Notes: generated by a model not told the origin, from the letters alone. Shown: positions 22,601 to 34,965, numbered from the stretch's first letter. The stretch: 64,000 nucleotides of DNA from Diadema setosum (GCA_033980235.1 CM067072.1:18045047-18109046); one strand, 5' to 3'. Numbers and translations are program-made.

Positions 22601-23887
22601 TGACATTGGTACGAATGAACTTTCTTTTTTTTTCTCAGTCGGTTTTCAGGGCGTCATAATGCATAAACTTGATGCTTGAAAAGCATACAAAAAAAAGTGT
22701 TGGAACAATAAAATCTAATTTAGTTGCATAGTCGAACCATTATATAAAGATATCAATAGTCGCTAGTAATGTTAAGCGCCACCTTGGTTTGACTTGATTT
22801 GATTTATTCTTTGTATGACATCACTTTACAATTGCTTACTTTTTTTCTTCGAGCAATATCATCAAACATAATTTATACATATAATTGTACAACACACCAT
22901 GGCTATATCCAACAATTTCAAGAAGTTACGAAAAATTTGGTTACAAAATCGCGCAGGATAATCTTTCTAAACAAGAAAAAAAGAAAAGGAAAAGATTATA
23001 TGCATACCCCCAAAATTGGTGCTGATCTATTGACACGGGGATAAGGGTTTATATAGCTTTCATGCTGAGAGGTTCAATATGGCGTTCTAAGCACTTTGGC
23101 AGAAGGGTTGGTGTAAGGCGATCCTGATATGAGGTGGGAGGCGCGGTTAGTGATCGATTTATTGTCTTGAGTTTGCTTTCAGACCTATTTAACCACCCCA
23201 AGACATTACGTGAGGAAAAATATATCCCAAGCGTAATTGAATAATATCACGATTGCAGAAATTCCTTTCATTCTATCTCACCGAGTGTATGTGTCATTTT
23301 GAGGTCACATTATCAACGTCCTAAGAATAGAATCGGCATTTTGTTCAATAAAACAATACCTCGTTATTTATACACCATAATACTATAGTTCATAAATTCT
23401 GATGGTTAGAAGTGTTCATGTCCGATTGCTTTTTTTGCATGTAGAATGGGTATCTTGACCCACTTGCTACAACGTACACGTTGTCTACACTTGGTACGAC
23501 ATAAGTGTAAGTAGGCCTACATATGCTACACTTCTATGGCTCAAGGAAATCAAGAACAATGGTATTTCCAAAATGTGGATCGACATTCGAGGCCCATTGA
23601 TCGACTTGGCTTAGCGCCGCAGTATATTGCCTTGGGATGAAATGATTGCTTTGTTCGTTCTTTTCTAATTTTTCTTTTCCCTGTGCGGCAAATGAAGTAG
23701 TTGACCTCTGACTATTCAGATCTAATCAATTAGTTAGAATCTTAGCAATCCCTGTCTTTAAACGGGTATGATGACATTTTCATGGTGACATTACCCAAAA
23801 ACAGGTGACCGGTCGTTCTTTTGACGCCAGTCAAATGGCGAAGACCAAAGAGCCTATCTCATTGGAGGATACGATATCACGACTGCC
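22601..23887. other. Unassigned noncoding sequence
   Basis: AT-rich, with no frame or repeat structure I can name. Confidence 0.5.
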
Positions 23888-23899
23888 GTGCCACGAGTA

Positions 23900-24720
23900 A
23901 TCAGTAGCGGCGACTCGGGCGACTCGGGCGACTCGAAAGACAGAAACACAACAAATATTAACAGACTAAACAAAAAAAAACAAAAACAAACACACACACA
24001 CAGGCTTGCGCCCTCACCAACCAGCGCGACGTCTGAGACGTCTCCAGACAAGGTAACAACCAATATTTATTTTTCTTGTCAGATCTCTGCTGGTTCATCT
24101 TCTTCATCTTCTCTGGCATCACCTCTGCCTCAACATCTGCCAACTGCACTGAAGCCACCACAACTTCTTCATCCTCATTCTCATCCGCTGCCCTTGGGTG
24201 GAATGGTGAATGGACTGTTATATTCTGGAATTAGAGCTGTCCCATGGCAAGACAAGATGGTCGGGCCTCTTCTAAGGCAGTACGAGGAGTAGCAGCAGTA
24301 GAAGGAACGTACACCAAATGAAGGGAGACCTCGATGTTAAACTTGGACCAGGAATTACGGCATCTAGATGATGCCAGCATGCGCTTGGTCACGTGGTCTC
24401 TAGTGTGGGTTCAGCAGTATCGCAGAGACATTACCGCATCGTACCCGCTACGTCGCCTCAACGTCGCCATCACAACGTCTCCTCTGTTTTCCTTGGTCTC
24501 TAGCACGTCTGGGAGACGTCGCGGACAAAAGTAGTCTACACGACATCACCGCAACTGATGGAGGCGTCACGGAGACCTCTCCGAGACCTGTTCGAGACTG
24601 TAAAAAGTCTCCAAAGAAATCTAACATGTTCGAATTTCCTGCAACCCCTTGGAAGCCCCTGCTAGTGTCCAGGAGACGTCACGGAGACGTAGTGGATACT
24701 CGAGTCTCCAGGCCATTCAA
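23900..24720. repeat. GAGACGTC-rich tract, possible non-autonomous element
   Basis: Three tandem 9-mers, GGGCGACTC-type, sit at about 23909-23936. From 24026 to 24700 the palindrome-related words GAGACGTC and GACGTCTC recur (24026-24048, 24475-24520, 24560-24600, 24670-24710). The tract is more GC-rich than its surroundings. A minus-strand acidic reading (about 24060-24200, with ADENEDEEVVVASVQLADVE) could be an eroded transposase tail, but that is weak. No terminal repeats were resolved. Confidence 0.4.
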
Positions 24721-25519
24721 GATGGAGAAATTCTAAATACTTGTTTGCTAGATAGCTCTCAGACTGGGGTAAAATTCGTGGCATGCATAATACCTGTTGT
24801 TTGGCTACCTACGTGAACACAGAGATGTGCATTCCGTTGGTGTTGGTGTTGTTTTTCTGTGTGTGTGTGTGGTTTTTTTTTTTTTTTTTTTGGGGGGGGG
24901 GGAATTGACTGGTTCTTTTTCATACTATTATGATTTTTTCCCCTGAGGAAGAATAGTATAAAGACTGTTCAGACACAGATGAATGCCACGAACGGTCCTG
25001 CTGCGTTGTGTAATTATCGATGATATTGCAGCTTCACTGATTCGCCAAAAGTTTCAGGGCAGTGTAATCTCTGTCCGCACCAGCCAGTGCTTCAAGGTGC
25101 CGATATAGTGTCGTTGCGATAATCCTTGACTTCACTAATGTATTCTAATTACCCTTTCGGTCCGAAATTAACACTTCGCCTAAATGATTCACCATAGTTG
25201 TCTGATGATTAATTGTTTGGTGCGGAGATGCAAAACGACTTCATTTGTACTTCGTTGCCATGATTACTGCCAAAGAATGATTCATACGTCATCTATTGAG
25301 GCGCCAAGGAGCATTTTGCCGGTCATCATTGTCGTGATAGCTTCGGAGAATGAATCAGCCTCATCATTGGATTCCCCAGCTATCAACTCATTGCAAGATT
25401 GCTTCCTTCCGTGCGCTTGAAACGGCACCAAATGTAGAGTTGGACGGATAGATGCTTCCTATGTGGTTCTTGGTCTGGTCTCCTGTGTAATGGCATACTT
25501 CCTTGCTATTCATAATAAT
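24721..25519. other. Unassigned noncoding sequence
   Basis: A T-run followed by a G-run near 24870-24902. Otherwise no repeat or gene was identified. Confidence 0.5.
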
Positions 25520-25760
25520 GATAATAATCTGATGATGATTAACAACGCTTATATAGCGCCAAGCACATGGTGTATGTCTCTATACGTTCAAGAAAAGGCA
25601 AGACTGTAGAATGTACAATTGCAACAGTTCCACGTTTGCTTAAACTATATTGAAATACGTTTTCAAAGCAGATTTGAATTCATTGATGTTGGTAATTTGT
25701 CTCAGAATATCGGTAGATGATTCCATAAAGTAAAAAACATTACATTGATACATGTTCGCT
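25520..25760. repeat. Dispersed repeat with a TTATATAGCGCC word
   Basis: ATGATGATTAACAACGCTTATATAGCGCCAAG-type sequence, starting near 25533, opens a block that I recognise loosely as a very common dispersed repeat in marine invertebrate genomes. It continues toward TTGATGTTGGTAATTTGTCTC near 25683. The class is not known to me. Confidence 0.4.
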
Positions 25761-26933
25761 CTCCATTAGATTTCGTTAGTCTGTTTGGAAGTACTCGTCA
25801 TTATATTCAGACTTCTCCATCACCGACTTCCTCAAAGACCTTATTAACTTATATAAAAGGCGTTTGATAATATGGTTATCGATAGTAAATTAAGGTGAAT
25901 AATAGTAAATCATGGGGCCTGCATCTATCTCCTATCTTAAGCTGTATTAGGCAGACTGCTTGATTACATATTTCGGTAGTTTGTTTTCTGTCAGTGTTGT
26001 TGTTTTTTTTTTCTGAAAGTTCGGGCTTGCAGATTTATCATGATTATTACGAAAACTGTAACAAGGTGTATCTCTTTTGCTCGATTTATTAGTCACATCG
26101 CAGTTGATGAGAAAACCATTCATAAGTTCAAAACAACACACCCAGGTAGAGAATGATGAAAATGTTGATGGAAACTCAGAGCTCGATCTACACCCAGCTA
26201 CACCCCAGCTACACACTTTTCTGTTCAAAGTCAAAAGAAAAAAAAAACATGATTCAAATGTCAATTTACCTTGCAGACACCTTTGCAAGTCAGAAAGTTC
26301 TCAAGAAACATTGCACATAATCTGACAGTGTTTCCAAGTGATGATGACTGAATGAAACAAAGGAATCTGCTATTTTACCAAATGGACAAAACTTAATGTG
26401 ACTGAGGAAGAAACCAAAAAGAAGCAACTATAGCACCTCGCTCTAGCTGTCGTAAAACCATTGGATATGCAGGTGACTGCCTAAAAATTAATAAATACAT
26501 AAATGAATAAAACAAATCAATAAATAGCTTTTGCCAGTCACCCCCGTGTTCAAGAATTTTAATTTGAAATGAAATTGACACTGAAGGTCAGGATCGTACT
26601 CATTTTATAATTGATTATAAAGGAAACTTTGAACTAATAACAGTGTAAACGATGTCATTTTGTTTACGATTCAAAATGATAGTGCAGTGCCAAAGTAACA
26701 TAATCAATGAACATGAATGAGACGTTTCCTAAATGCCATTATGCTTTACATGCTCTGTACTTCATAAAGGCGCGGCATATCAAACTCAGCGCATCATTTT
26801 ACCAAAGAGATGTCGCTTGTATATAACATGTTTGATTGAAAAAAAAAGGCTCTCAACCATGTTGACTAGAGTAAGCTTCTCCTCCCACTTCCCTCCTCAC
26901 TGCTGCCATGAGATATAAGGCCACTGATTGAGA
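25761..26933. other. Unassigned noncoding sequence
   Basis: No gene, RNA or clear repeat seen. Confidence 0.5.
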
Positions 26934-27236
26934 CTAGCCCTGAGGAATACGACAAAGTTGGCTTTGCGTTTGTGAGACAGAATCTGAAACCTTCCGGGCA
27001 CGGAGCAGGGCGGGAATATACTTGCTGTATGTGTCGTTTGACTCGCTGCAAACAGCGGAGACTCTAATGTTACTTCCTGTCGGGCCTACCGAATTTGGAG
27101 GAGCATCTTGATCCGACGTGCCAATCACGTACACAGAAAACCACTCCTCAGAAACTATCGAATCCTTGAGCAATTCAAGGTCCTCGGGGACCTCTGGAGG
27201 CAGCGAGTCCCACTGAACTCCACGGTCAAAGATCAC
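26934..27236 (-). CDS. Possible isolated exon, function unknown
   Basis: This is a 100-residue open stretch on the minus strand, more GC-rich than its surroundings, with a balanced composition unlike the low-complexity frames elsewhere: FDRGVQWDSLPPEVPEDLELL, then FSVYVIGTSDQDAPPNS, then SNDTYSKYIPALLRAR. Upstream, ACGTATTCAAG precedes it and could serve as a weak acceptor. It ends in TAG after CRIPQG, with no polyadenylation signal close by. I recognise no domain. It could be a terminal exon, an old retrocopy or a chance open frame. Confidence 0.3.
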   Translation of the reverse strand: MIFDRGVQWDSLPPEVPEDLELLKDSIVSEEWFSVYVIGTSDQDAPPNSVGPTGSNIRVSAVCSESNDTYSKYIPALLRARKVSDSVSQTQSQLCRIPQG

Positions 27237-29967
27237 TTGAATACGTCAGCGCAGACTCTTGAAGGTTCAAAATACTGATGCCTTGTCATAGTTAGATTTG
27301 TTTTTTCCTCCGAGCATTTCTGTGTACACCTTCCATGGGTCCCACTTTATACTGACACCAGTTATTCACTCTACTGCGCTACAATGCCCATGTTCTCATA
27401 TTTCGGTTGCGCAACGCCGGTACCACGACACCACTTCTCATTCACGAAATAAAGAGTTTAACAGTGTTTATGATACATCATCTTATTCAACAGTATGTCT
27501 GAAAAAGTGTAGGTGTGATTTGCTAAGATTTGCTAATAACTGATTGTGTGTATATCGATGGAGTTTTCTTCAAGGGAGGCATGTCATGAAATGTCATAAA
27601 AGGTTTGAGAAATATGTTTCAGTTTGTAAGGTATAATGCACTAGCGTAAAAAGCAAAATGTGACCTACTATAGCAATGTTCACCTTTTGTTTGTCTAAAC
27701 CATTTGCCTGCCCAGTCTATTTCTATTTATCTCCTTTCATATGATGCTGACAACAAAAGTAATGTAAATTGTCACATACTTTAATAACGTCGATATCAAC
27801 AATATAGATATTGATGAAACAGAATATATAAGATATGATGAATAAATCTTAATTTTCTTATCGATAATTTTAATACAATCATTCTTGTTATTGAGAACGA
27901 ATGCCGGACGTTGATATCATTTTAGATACACAACTGAAGCATCTCATATGATACTCTGTACATTTATGATAAAAACATCCATTCATACCTTTCCTCTTTG
28001 ATATAGTTTTAACTCTTACACTGTGGTAAATGTAAAGGGAATGATATTGCCAGAATTCTCTCTGTTTTGTACTAGAAGAAAAACGTCAATTCAAAATTTC
28101 TTTTGACTCTTTAATGAATCATCATAAAGATTCTTTTATCTTTAATGTTTGGGGATTATTTTCGTTTATTGCATTCTAAAGCTTATCACAATAAGTGACA
28201 ATTGTCCATGTTTCATCAACTTGATTTTAACATTTCCAATATGAACTCGAACATTTCTTACCCTATCAATGGAAATTCAAATCTGCTCACACCTTTTTCA
28301 TAAGGAACGGCATCAGTGCCACGTGCCGATTCTAATACATCTTATTTATGTATTGACACATTGGCTGTAGGACTGTGTTGCAATTATGTGTTTGGCGGTA
28401 AAGGAATAAATATAAAAAGAAATAATGATAACAATGATGACAATGATGACAGTGATAATGACAAATACCTGACAGATAGTACTTCCGGGAATGCCATTAT
28501 GAATATATGCCTCTTTCGTTTGTTTTAATGTTAATCCTCCAGTTGTAATGCATAAACAGTCAAATCATGTCGAGTGTGCTTTCAAATCATGTTACAGTGT
28601 CTTCGTTACCATTTAACTTCGTTTATTTACAATGACAGAAATGACATCACAAACTCTATATGGTTGTTACACAATAGACTTGCTAAATATCACTATGGAA
28701 ACAATCTGCTTGGTCAGATATGGATTATACAGTTATATTCCAGAGATATCACATATCAAACATAAACTCGTTGCGCGTTTGGCTGGGTGCGTTCAAGTAA
28801 AGACTGATAGAGGTTTGTTTTTTTTTCACATGCAATATAAATATAAATATAATATAGAATTATCACTTTTTTTTATTAATCAACCTGACTAATAAACGGA
28901 GACAAAGATCACCTTTACCAGCAATATTCTTTTTCAAATACCATACATTTTATATGACAAAATAATTTGTTGTCTGCAAATATTACCCTGATTGAAGCAT
29001 TCACATAATTGAAACAACACACCCCAACGTTTTAAAGTTCGATTGCATTCTCCACGAGGATATTGATATGTCATATACGTTAGTAATAATGGCACATACT
29101 CATTTAGAGCTTTGGACTCTTCATGAAGACGTTAACAACTAAATACTTTTTAATGTCTAATTGTGGAATGGGATATATCATTTCAGTCGGAGTTACAAGA
29201 TAAGAAGCATTTCTGAAAATGTGTCCTGACCAAAATTGTATCTTTTTTTTTATGTTTTTTTTTCACGCATTTCAAAACGTCATTTTGATTTTTGTTGTTG
29301 TATCATGAACATTCTGAAAGCGATAAACTCATATGGGCCAATGTTCTGAAATGGAGGAAAAAACAACTGACAAACATCTTGAAAACATGTATATTGTCCC
29401 ACAACTGAAGTTGTGACTTATTTTATTTAAATTGTAAGTTGAGATTCCTTGTCAATGTGTCATAATACTTATCAAATGAAACGTATCAAAACTGCGCAAG
29501 CGACAGAATGAATCATGGATGACTGAAAGAGGAACTAGAGATTATAATGGTAAGTATGAAATACAACAACAACCGTTAACATCGGCACCCATCAGTATTT
29601 ATTTTGGTTTTTTGCGTCAAACGAGATTTGATTGTAATATGTCATGTTCGTCGAGAGTCAAAATTATTCTTTCTTTCCGTACAATCATGAAGGAAACATA
29701 TGGGTTCAGTTGGGCAAAATTTAATCATCGCTTTTCCGCTATCAATCAACGCACGCATTTTCAGGTGGATTTTGATTAATTAAGCTCTCCCTCAAAAGTA
29801 TGTCATAAATGTCGCTCTCTAAAATGCTTTGAACTTCCAGAGGGGAAATTCCGCAGTGCATGTGATCGCATTATATGGATAAAGACAAAGGAACGTGACT
29901 TACTGCAGATTTGGCTTAGTCCTGACGCTGTGATTCTAATCAATGTCGGACACGGTGGAGAGCTTCC
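27237..29967. other. Unassigned noncoding sequence
   Basis: Very AT-rich, with short tracts such as an AATGATGAC-type run near 28422-28450. No gene or named repeat supported. Confidence 0.5.
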
Positions 29968-30130
29968 TTAGACCAGGCGTCCACTAGGGCGCGGACAAGA
30001 CCCGGACAAGACCCGGAATGCAAATTTGGTATTCCGCACTCCTTCGGCAACCTGTCCGCACGTTCCTGAACGTGTCCGCTCACTGTCCTAAACATGTCCG
30101 GGCGTTTCCGCACCGTCGAGAGAGAGAAAA

Positions 30131-30178
30131 ATTTCCGCGTCCAAATTTTGATCGAGACCAAAATTTGGACGCGGAAAT
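30131..30178. repeat. Perfect 20-bp hairpin inside the Harbinger-like end
   Basis: Bases 30131-30150 (ATTTCCGCGTCCAAATTTTG) are the exact reverse complement of 30159-30178, with an 8-base loop. It lies in the GTCC-rich left end. Confidence 0.9.
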
Positions 30179-30437
30179 GAACTTCCTGACACCTTCGGCG
30201 ACTTGTCCTGACGATGTCCTGAGGATGTCCCGCTTGTCCGGAACCCTTCCGCTCCTTCCGCACACGCTCCGGAAAGAATCTCGCGGTGTGGGGAAGCTTC
30301 GCGAATGAAAGCGGAAGACACCAGGAATGTTTTAGGACAGCGCGGAGCCGATGCGGATCTATATATGCAAGTGTCCGGAACCGATGCGGAAATTTTGTGA
30401 CCCAGACACGAAAGTGTCGACACTTTCCGCGAGCGTC

Positions 30438-30605
30438 ATGCCAATGAAACGCAAAAAGAGCAAGAAGGGAGGCGAGGCCCCCATGCAAATATCCCCATCA
30501 CAGGCACACCTTTCGTCTATTGATGAAGAACAGGTAAATCTGAAGAGTTCCAGGTCCCAGAAGGCAAGGAAGAAGGTAGTAGAGACTGTGCCAATAGCAA
30601 CCTGA
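30438..30605 (+). CDS. Small basic reading frame within the Harbinger-like element
   Basis: A 55-residue frame starts MPMKRKKSKKGGEAP. Its Lys/Arg-rich start resembles a nuclear localisation signal, and it ends after KKVVETVPIAT. A GT donor-like AACAG/GTAAAT lies inside near 30531 and a stronger CTG/GTAAGT at about 30641 follows the stop. It may be a first exon left from an element protein. No family is recognised. Confidence 0.3.
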   Translation: MPMKRKKSKKGGEAPMQISPSQAHLSSIDEEQVNLKSSRSQKARKKVVETVPIAT

Positions 30606-30818
30606 AAGAAGTGAAATCAGCCCTCCTAACCTCCTGGTAAGTTTATGTTGATTTGATCTTTTCAGAAATTATTTTTCATCTGAGTGACTTTCATGGTTCC
30701 CATTACTTATTATGGTACATTTTCCTTTATGTTGTTTTCTTATTTTATTTGCAAACAAACTAGGCTGTCCCATGTGACAGCTAGCCCAGCTGAAAAATCC
30801 CAAAAGTAGGTGGAAATA

Positions 30819-31166
30819 CACTCAGAAAAAAAAAAAACATAAAATTTTTGGCTAAATGTTAATGTATCATATAAACATGAGCAAGTTGTTATGCATACGT
30901 AAATGCTCTCTAATGGTACAATATACTAGAACAAAAGACAAATTCATCACAATAAAAAGCATGAATTCAACTGAAAAAAATATACCTGTGGTCTCACTTA
31001 AATGTAATATCTTTGAAGCTCAAAAAACAATGAAAAGCTAAAGATAATGGAGGAAAATAAATTTTCTGTCAAATCAAAATTCGAATGAAATGAGAGAAAA
31101 AGCAATAAGTTATGAACTCGAAAAATTGTTTAATTTCTTTCTTTCTTTCTTTCTTTTTGCTGAGTG
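30819..31166. mobile_element. TA-flanked MITE nested in the Harbinger-like element
   Basis: It starts CACTCAGAAAAAAAA and ends in the reverse complement of CACTCAGCAAAAAG, with TA at 30817-30818 and 31167-31168. Both ends carry AATTTTTGG / AATTTTTCG a little further in. A (TTTC)n tract sits in the right end. No coding capacity. Probably mariner-type. Confidence 0.55.
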
Positions 31167-32069
31167 TATATATTTAAGTACACTCTAAGCATCACAAATC
31201 ATTTCAGAAATATTCTTTACCTGAATGATTTTTGTAGTTATTACCTAATGATTTTATGTTCTCTCTTTGTTTTAGCTGCAAATAAACTCGATTGTCCAAT
31301 TTGACAGCCCAGCTGAACCCCCCCCAAAAAAAAAGTAAATTAAAGTAAGTTAAAAATATTTCCCCATTTTTACACTTCATTGACAATAGGCTAGTAAGCT
31401 CTCAGCATGCAAAAAAAAAAAAAAAAAAAAAACTTCTCGGACTTGAATCATTGCAAAATGTTCAAAAGTGATCAAAGTAATAGATAGAGATGCACAAGAG
31501 TAAAAATGAGAGAAAGAATAACAAATTTTATGATTAGGGTCAGTTTGGCATGCTCTGCAGAAGTATCAGATAAAACATGTATCTACTTCACGATGGATAA
31601 AACACAGGTCTAAAAAAACGGGAATAAAGAATATATGGTTCAAAAAGTTTGCGAATATCAATCATGTGACTGTAGGAAGAGAAAAGATGGTTCTCCCAGA
31701 TGAGATAAATAAAAAAAAAAAAATGAGTCGTCAGCCGACATGCAGACAATCCTATTCTTCGACTTTTGATGGTCACATTTGTAAAATAATATTGACCAAT
31801 CATATCAATAATATCAGCAGCTACTGCGGAAGTACAACAAGGAGCATCAATGACGGCTAGCAGTCAAATGAGGAAAAATCAAAGTCAGCGCCAAATTTAT
31901 ACCTGTCCATTTTCCTGGTATTGTCCGCAGTTTGTCCGCATGCCTAACTTATGTTGTCCGGAAGGTATCCTGATTGTCCGCGTTCATTCCTGGTGTAATC
32001 CTAGATGTTTCCGCGCTGCCCGGCTACGATTAGCATATTCCGAGGTATTTCGCGCTCTTCCGGAGTGAT

Positions 32070-32135
32070 TCCTAGGAATGTCCGCAGTCAGTCCGCGGAC
32101 AGTCCGCGGACAGTCCGCGGACAGTCCTAGGAATG
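32070..32135. repeat. Tandem GTCCGCGGACA palindromes
   Basis: Three head-to-tail copies of the palindrome-containing 11-mer GTCCGCGGACA (starting at 32091, 32102 and 32113) are bracketed by CCTAGGAATG at 32071 and again at about 32126. They lie in the right subterminal region of the Harbinger-like element. Confidence 0.85.
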
Positions 32136-32258
32136 TCCCAGGACAAGCCGATTCACAAAGTTATTCCGCGTCTGTCGCGGACAGGATGCCGAAATGACAA
32201 AATTTGCTTCCGCAACCCTTCCGGGGCTTGTCCGCGCCCAAGTGGACGTCCGCCCTTA

Positions 32259-34083
32259 GTAAACACTCCATTGTTACTAACCAATGAAATAGATTACTCA
32301 TTTCTCTTTTGTCCCCCTCAAGACTTTCCTTCCTTTATGGAGAACTGAAACGCATGTGTGCTCTGGTCAAATATCATTTATAAAATGAAAAAGTAACGAC
32401 GCAGTAAAAAATAAAAAAAAAACAACACACACACACCATTGAATAAAAAAGAGTAAAAACAAAACACAAATCTAACCCATCACGTTCCTGTGTTGTGTCT
32501 CATGAAATGCAGGCCGGAAATGATTGAAGTTGATAAGGAACTTTCATCTGTCTGCAAATTTCAGTCACACGATGCAATCTTCCATCAGTGTTTGAACGTT
32601 GACCAAGAAAACAAGTTTCTTATAATTATACAAACTTTCAGTTACATGAAATCTCAGTATAACATCTATTAAGAGTTGATGTGGAATAAGAAATGACTAC
32701 TGCAGAGAGAATTTAATTGTATACTTTGCCAAGCGTTAAAATATTTCAGACATCGTATATTACAAACGATTCGAACAGCATATAAAATGTTATAATCACT
32801 TAGTTCACAGTTCAGAAGCTTCTTGTATGTAACCCTGCAGTTCAAGCTACCTGCACGACAATATCTACACCTGCGATTATGCTATCATATCCGTTGTATG
32901 CAGAGTTTAGCTCAATCCACGCTTTCTGCAAATTTCTAAATGACCTTGTTCTAAACGTTGGGTCAAATTGAGCCTCGAGAAACTGAAACCATTAAAACAA
33001 GACCCTGCTCTAAGAATTTATAGAGCTGATCATCACTACACTAATCGTTTTAGTTGTTAATCAAATTCTTAAACCTGTGTAACATGTTGTCATCCTCTTG
33101 TACGACTCTGGTTTAATCGGCTACCTTTCCTTTGTATTTCTTTGATCATCTTTTCAATCATTCATTATTACATGTTTTTACTCGTAGTTTGACATACTTT
33201 ACTTAAGTTTGTTCGCGTTTCGCTTCTCCGCATCAGCGAGTAAGGTGATACGCCACAAGACTGAAGCAGAAAATCACGAGAGCACACGAAGAATAAACTT
33301 TGACACATAGAGGAAGAGATTCCGTTTGATGTCACGTTTCATTTTCTTTCGGTCCATCTCTTCTCATCATGACAAACATTAGAAACGGTTGTGATTCTCT
33401 CCATTCACAGTGTTTACTGGGTAATAACTAGCGTTCGTTGACAAATGTCTTAGATTCTCTACAGGCTAATTATCTTTAATTCTGTTTGTTTCAAGCATAT
33501 TTTGATCCATTCACACCAATAATATACTTTAACTCACCATTCTGCAGGAGAATCAAGATATTGGACGAAAAATCTTAATACGTATCCTTTATGTGAATAT
33601 TATGGTGACAACGGAATACATGTGACACCAATGGACGTCGCTGTAATTGCATTAACCCATTTACCGAGCTTTCGAGTCTAGGCCCTTAGTCAAATCTGCA
33701 GAATATAGCCACTACAATAAGTATATGAATGACTGTACGTTTCATGACAGTTCATTCGTACATCTTGGCAATTAGCAAGAGATCACATAAGATACGTAGG
33801 CCTACATGTATATAGGCATAACCCCATAGTATAAAATCGGACTGTGTATGCGTCACATAATATTTGGACGCCTATTATGCATGAATACCTATTTGTTCTC
33901 GTAACACTAAAGCTATTGGCAGGGTAACAAACAATGTTATTTATCAACTTATAGAAGAGGATGTTTAAGAAAATACAAACGATATCGAAACTAAATGGAT
34001 ATGTACATTCGAGTGCAGTCAAGCCAACATGATCATTATATTTCATTTTTGGGAGCCCGGCAATGAAATTTGGAGGTCCCCGA
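32259..34083. other. Unassigned noncoding sequence
   Basis: A short (CA)n stretch near 32421-32438. No gene seen. Confidence 0.5.
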
Positions 34084-34098
34084 ATTAAAGGTTCGGTG

Positions 34099-34365
34099 TA
34101 AAAATGGCAGAGGTAAAAATGGCAGAGGTAAAAATGGCAGAGGTAAAAATGGCAGAGGTAAAAATGGCAGGGGCAAAAATGGCAGAAGTAAAAATGGCAG
34201 AGGTAAAAATGGCAGGGGTAAAAATGGCAGAGGTAAAAATGGCAGAGGTAAAAATGACAGGGGTAAAAATGGCAGAGGTAAAAATGGCAGAGGTAAAAAT
34301 GGCAGGGGTAAAAATGGCAGAGGTAAAAATGGCAGAGGTAAAAATGGCAGGGATAAAAATGGCCC
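34099..34365 (+). repeat. 15-bp minisatellite, left arm
   Basis: About 18 copies of GGTAAAAATGGCAGA with a few variant bases (GGGGTA, GGGCAA, GATAAA). Because 15 is a multiple of three and the unit has no stop in several frames, it creates long spurious frames on both strands (KNGRG, MAEVK and CHFYL repeats). Confidence 0.95.
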
Positions 34366-34759
34366 ATTTTTTCCTGGTCTCCCCTATTTTACTTTCCGGC
34401 ATTTTTTTTTTCTCCCGGATACCCTCTGCGTTTTAATGGAAAGGACCAAACCTCCCACCCAGCCCCCAACGTCTCTAAACTATTGCCAATGGAGCATGTA
34501 CAAAAATTATCCAGAATGAAAACTGCAATCTTTCACGACCAATAGGGCTTACGTGCATGTACAAAATATTCCCCTCGTTTTCCTCACTTAAACAGGTAGA
34601 ATGCATATCGCCTCACCTGACTTCTTTCTGGTTTATCCGAAACATTTTCTTGGGGCTATGAGATGAGAGTGCATAAACCGTGACGTAAAACGATGTATAC
34701 GTTATTATAAACATTAAAACGGAAAAAAAGGTATACATGCGCGAAAAAAAAAAAACACG

Positions 34760-34965
34760 CGTTAAGGTTTGAAATTCTCGGATCACCACAAAAATTTAAT
34801 CGTTTGTTACTTGTGCCATTCTCAACCTTTCCTGCAAGTTTCATCTCAAACCGTTAACTACTTTTTGACTTATTTTACACACGGACAAACTAACTAACTA
34901 ACGAACGAACGAACAAACCAACGGTAACGAAAACATAACCTCCTCCCTTGGCGGAGGTAACTAAC
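34760..34965 (+). repeat. Tail of a common dispersed repeat
   Basis: It runs from GGTTTGAAATTCTCGGATCA through CAAGTTTCATCTCAAACCG and an ACTA/ACGA tetranucleotide run (34886-34918) to AACCTCCTCCCTTGGCGGAGGTAA (near 34937-34960). I recognise this ending as very widespread in marine invertebrate genomes, probably the 3' end of a SINE or non-LTR family. It lies inside the TU-like element. Confidence 0.5.

Larger units (their letters stand above)
29971..32255. mobile_element. PIF/Harbinger-like element with GTCC-rich subterminal repeats
   Basis: TTA flanks both ends (29968-29970 and 32256-32258). Termini read GACCAGGCGTCCACTAGGG on the left and, reverse-complemented, GGGCGGACGTCCACTTGGG on the right, both followed by CGCGGACAAG. 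The inverted ends (about 29971-30430 and 31910-32255) are dense in TCCGC/GCGGA and GTCC/GGAC words. A 3-bp TTA duplication and GC-rich ends fit PIF/Harbinger, but I see no DDE transposase, so it would be non-autonomous. It was later hit by a TA-flanked MITE. Confidence 0.55.

Noticed and set aside
26866..27051. A second minus-strand frame overlapping the candidate exon
   Set aside because: It is an alternative frame of the same bases with less even composition. At most one of the two can be coding, and the 26934-27236 frame is the better one.
30018..30488. Frames of 96-182 residues in the Harbinger-like left end
   Set aside because: Both strands are open because of the GC-rich, palindromic GTCC words, and no residues resemble a known family.
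33783..34519. Long frames of 105-194 residues rich in KNGRG, MAEVK or CHFYL
   Set aside because: They arise from a stop-free 15-bp unit and are open in several frames of both strands at once.
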